Shown here in pieces: positions 14,352-15,123 of a stretch of 15,123 bases of DNA. The position numbers were made by a program, and so were the translations under genes. The stretch is from contig MU631337.1 in the NCBI GenBank assembly GCA_026770615.1, positions 211,343 through 226,465 on the forward strand, written 5' to 3'. Under the pieces are notes generated by a model. It searched no databases, was not told the DNA's origin, and saw nothing but the letters and a program-made list of their open reading frames with translations. How positions within the stretch are numbered: the stretch's first letter is position 1; every line of letters begins with the position of its first letter. Source of the stretch: Pavlovales sp. CCMP2436. Taxonomy: Eukaryota; Haptophyta; Pavlovophyceae; Pavlovales.

Positions 14352-14660
14352 CGCACCTGGCAGCAACGAGGCGCAGAGGCAGCCGGTCCGAGCTGCAAGA
14401 GACGAGACGGTGTAGAGGAGCTGTGAGCGGCGGGCGGCGAGCGGGGGAGGCGGCTGCGCGAGGCGAGGAGCTGCGAGCTGCGAGCGGAGGCTGCCGAGGC
14501 GCGGGGGGTCAGCCGAGCTGCGGGGGGCAGAGCTGGCTGCGAGCGAGGCGCCGGTTTGAAAATGCGCCTCGTTCCGGTTTCAAAACCGGCGTTCCGGGTT
14601 CCCAATGGCGGAAGGGGGCTCGTGCTCGGCGCTCCACGCAGGATTTTTTAGACACGCGTG
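14352..14660. other. GC-rich region upstream of the Sel1-MYND gene
   Basis: Purine-rich GAGCTGCGAGC-type words repeat at 14455-14545. An imperfect inverted repeat, CCGGTTTGAAA (14551-14561) with TTTCAAAACCGG (14578-14589), follows. The open frames here are Arg/Ala/Pro-rich and have no support. It probably contains the promoter or 5' part of the minus-strand gene. Confidence 0.4.
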
Positions 14661-14739
14661 GTCCGCACGGCCCTCGCCAACCACCCCACCACGCCTCGCC
14701 CTCATTTTGTTTATAAACATACCATTTTTTGCATGTATG

Positions 14740-14761
14740 TTTTTTTTTTTTTTTTTTTTTT
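14740..14761. repeat. T22 homopolymer
   Basis: Twenty-two T in a row on the plus strand, equal to poly(A) on the minus strand. It could be the tail of a retroposed copy or simple slippage. No recognisable source sequence lies beside it. Confidence 0.8.
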
Positions 14762-14827
14762 CGTGTTTGGCAATATTAAGCTACCCAGATGTGCCCGGGG
14801 GGCTTGGCGATTGACTCCAATTTTTTC

Positions 14828-14907
14828 AGCCGGTGGGAACGTCGGGAAGACCTCCTTATGTAGTGTGTACCAAATGAGACGTACTTACTGCGTCGGGGAG
14901 TCACAGT
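14828..14907 (+). other. Possible short exon with a P-loop-like motif
   Basis: After TTGACTCCAATTTTTTCAG, a good branch-point and acceptor-like sequence, the frame reads AGGNVGKTSLCSVYQM and reaches TGA at 14905-14907. AGGNVGKT matches Walker A ([AG]-x4-G-K-[ST]) as in small GTPases, but only about 25 codons are open and no other GTPase motif is visible. A chance match is quite possible. Confidence 0.2.
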
Positions 14908-14923
14908 GACTGTATAATATAGT

Positions 14924-15057
14924 TATACCGACGTCTCGGCTCCGTCGGCTCCTTCAATCAGTCCTTCCAACGCGCCCCCGCGCTGCAGCCCGCGCCCCGC
15001 ACCGCGAACGAGTTCACGGCATTCAAAACCTCGTCGCTTCCTAGCGACACGCCGACG
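14924..15057 (+). CDS. Possible partial exon, unknown protein
   Basis: The frame after TAG 14921-14923 is open to the window end with GC-rich third positions (GSVGSFNQSFQRAP, then RTANEFTAFKTSSLPSDT). A donor-like ACG/GTGAGA lies at 15057/15058. No ATG and no family. Listed because its composition matches the other exons and changes sharply from the AT-rich spacer before it. Confidence 0.3.
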
Positions 15058-15123
15058 GTGAGACCACCAATGAACTCGCTCGCTCGCGCTCGGCCGGACG
15101 GCCTCGCGTTGCCTGGTTTGGCT

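Noticed and set aside
1..15123. CRISPR array
   Set aside because: The tandem repeats are contiguous, without unique spacers of constant length, and the genome is eukaryotic.

Overview
This window looks like nuclear DNA of a unicellular eukaryote, most likely a microalga of the haptophyte type. That is an inference. GC-rich coding islands with mostly G or C at third positions sit in AT-richer, microsatellite-laden spacer. Introns are short with GT-AG ends and pyrimidine-rich acceptors. Several exons are too short to make long ORFs. I saw no bacterial operons or Shine-Dalgarno pattern.

Layout. 1-198: last exon of a GOLD-domain protein. 199-910: repeats, including a 14-bp minisatellite. 911-1281: two tiny convergent ORFs. 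1282-3697: mostly spacer. 3698-5714 (minus): a multi-exon gene of unknown function with convincing splice sites but two frameshifts and an in-frame stop. 5715-7985: a mosaic of an 82-bp tandem duplication, a methyltransferase-like exon fragment, a foldback element, a BED-type zinc-finger exon and a 64-74-bp minisatellite. 7986-9200: a GC-rich island with doubtful exons, then simple repeats. 9218-12972: a virus-derived cluster. 13272-14351 (minus): a Sel1-repeat/MYND-finger gene interrupted by one TAG. 14352-15123: spacer with a T22 tract and the edges of possible further exons.

The most interesting part is 9218-12972. It holds an intact 400-aa major-capsid-like protein. Upstream on the same strand are a small Ala/Gly-rich protein and a broken single-jelly-roll, penton-like protein. 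Then come an acidic Ala-rich ORF without an ATG, a Lys/Arg/Ala-rich protein with Pro-rich ends and a small membrane protein. A penton gene upstream of a capsid gene on one strand is the morphogenetic core of polinton-like viruses and virophages, so I read this as a partial, decaying endogenous polinton-like element. No packaging ATPase, protease, polymerase or integrase is visible, and no terminal inverted repeats were found.

A second unusual signal is a diverged ~155-165-bp direct repeat (6554-6706 and 11602-11768). Its hairpins appear to vary in a compensating way, and the right copy lies just upstream of the penton remnant. No tRNA, rRNA or CRISPR array was found.
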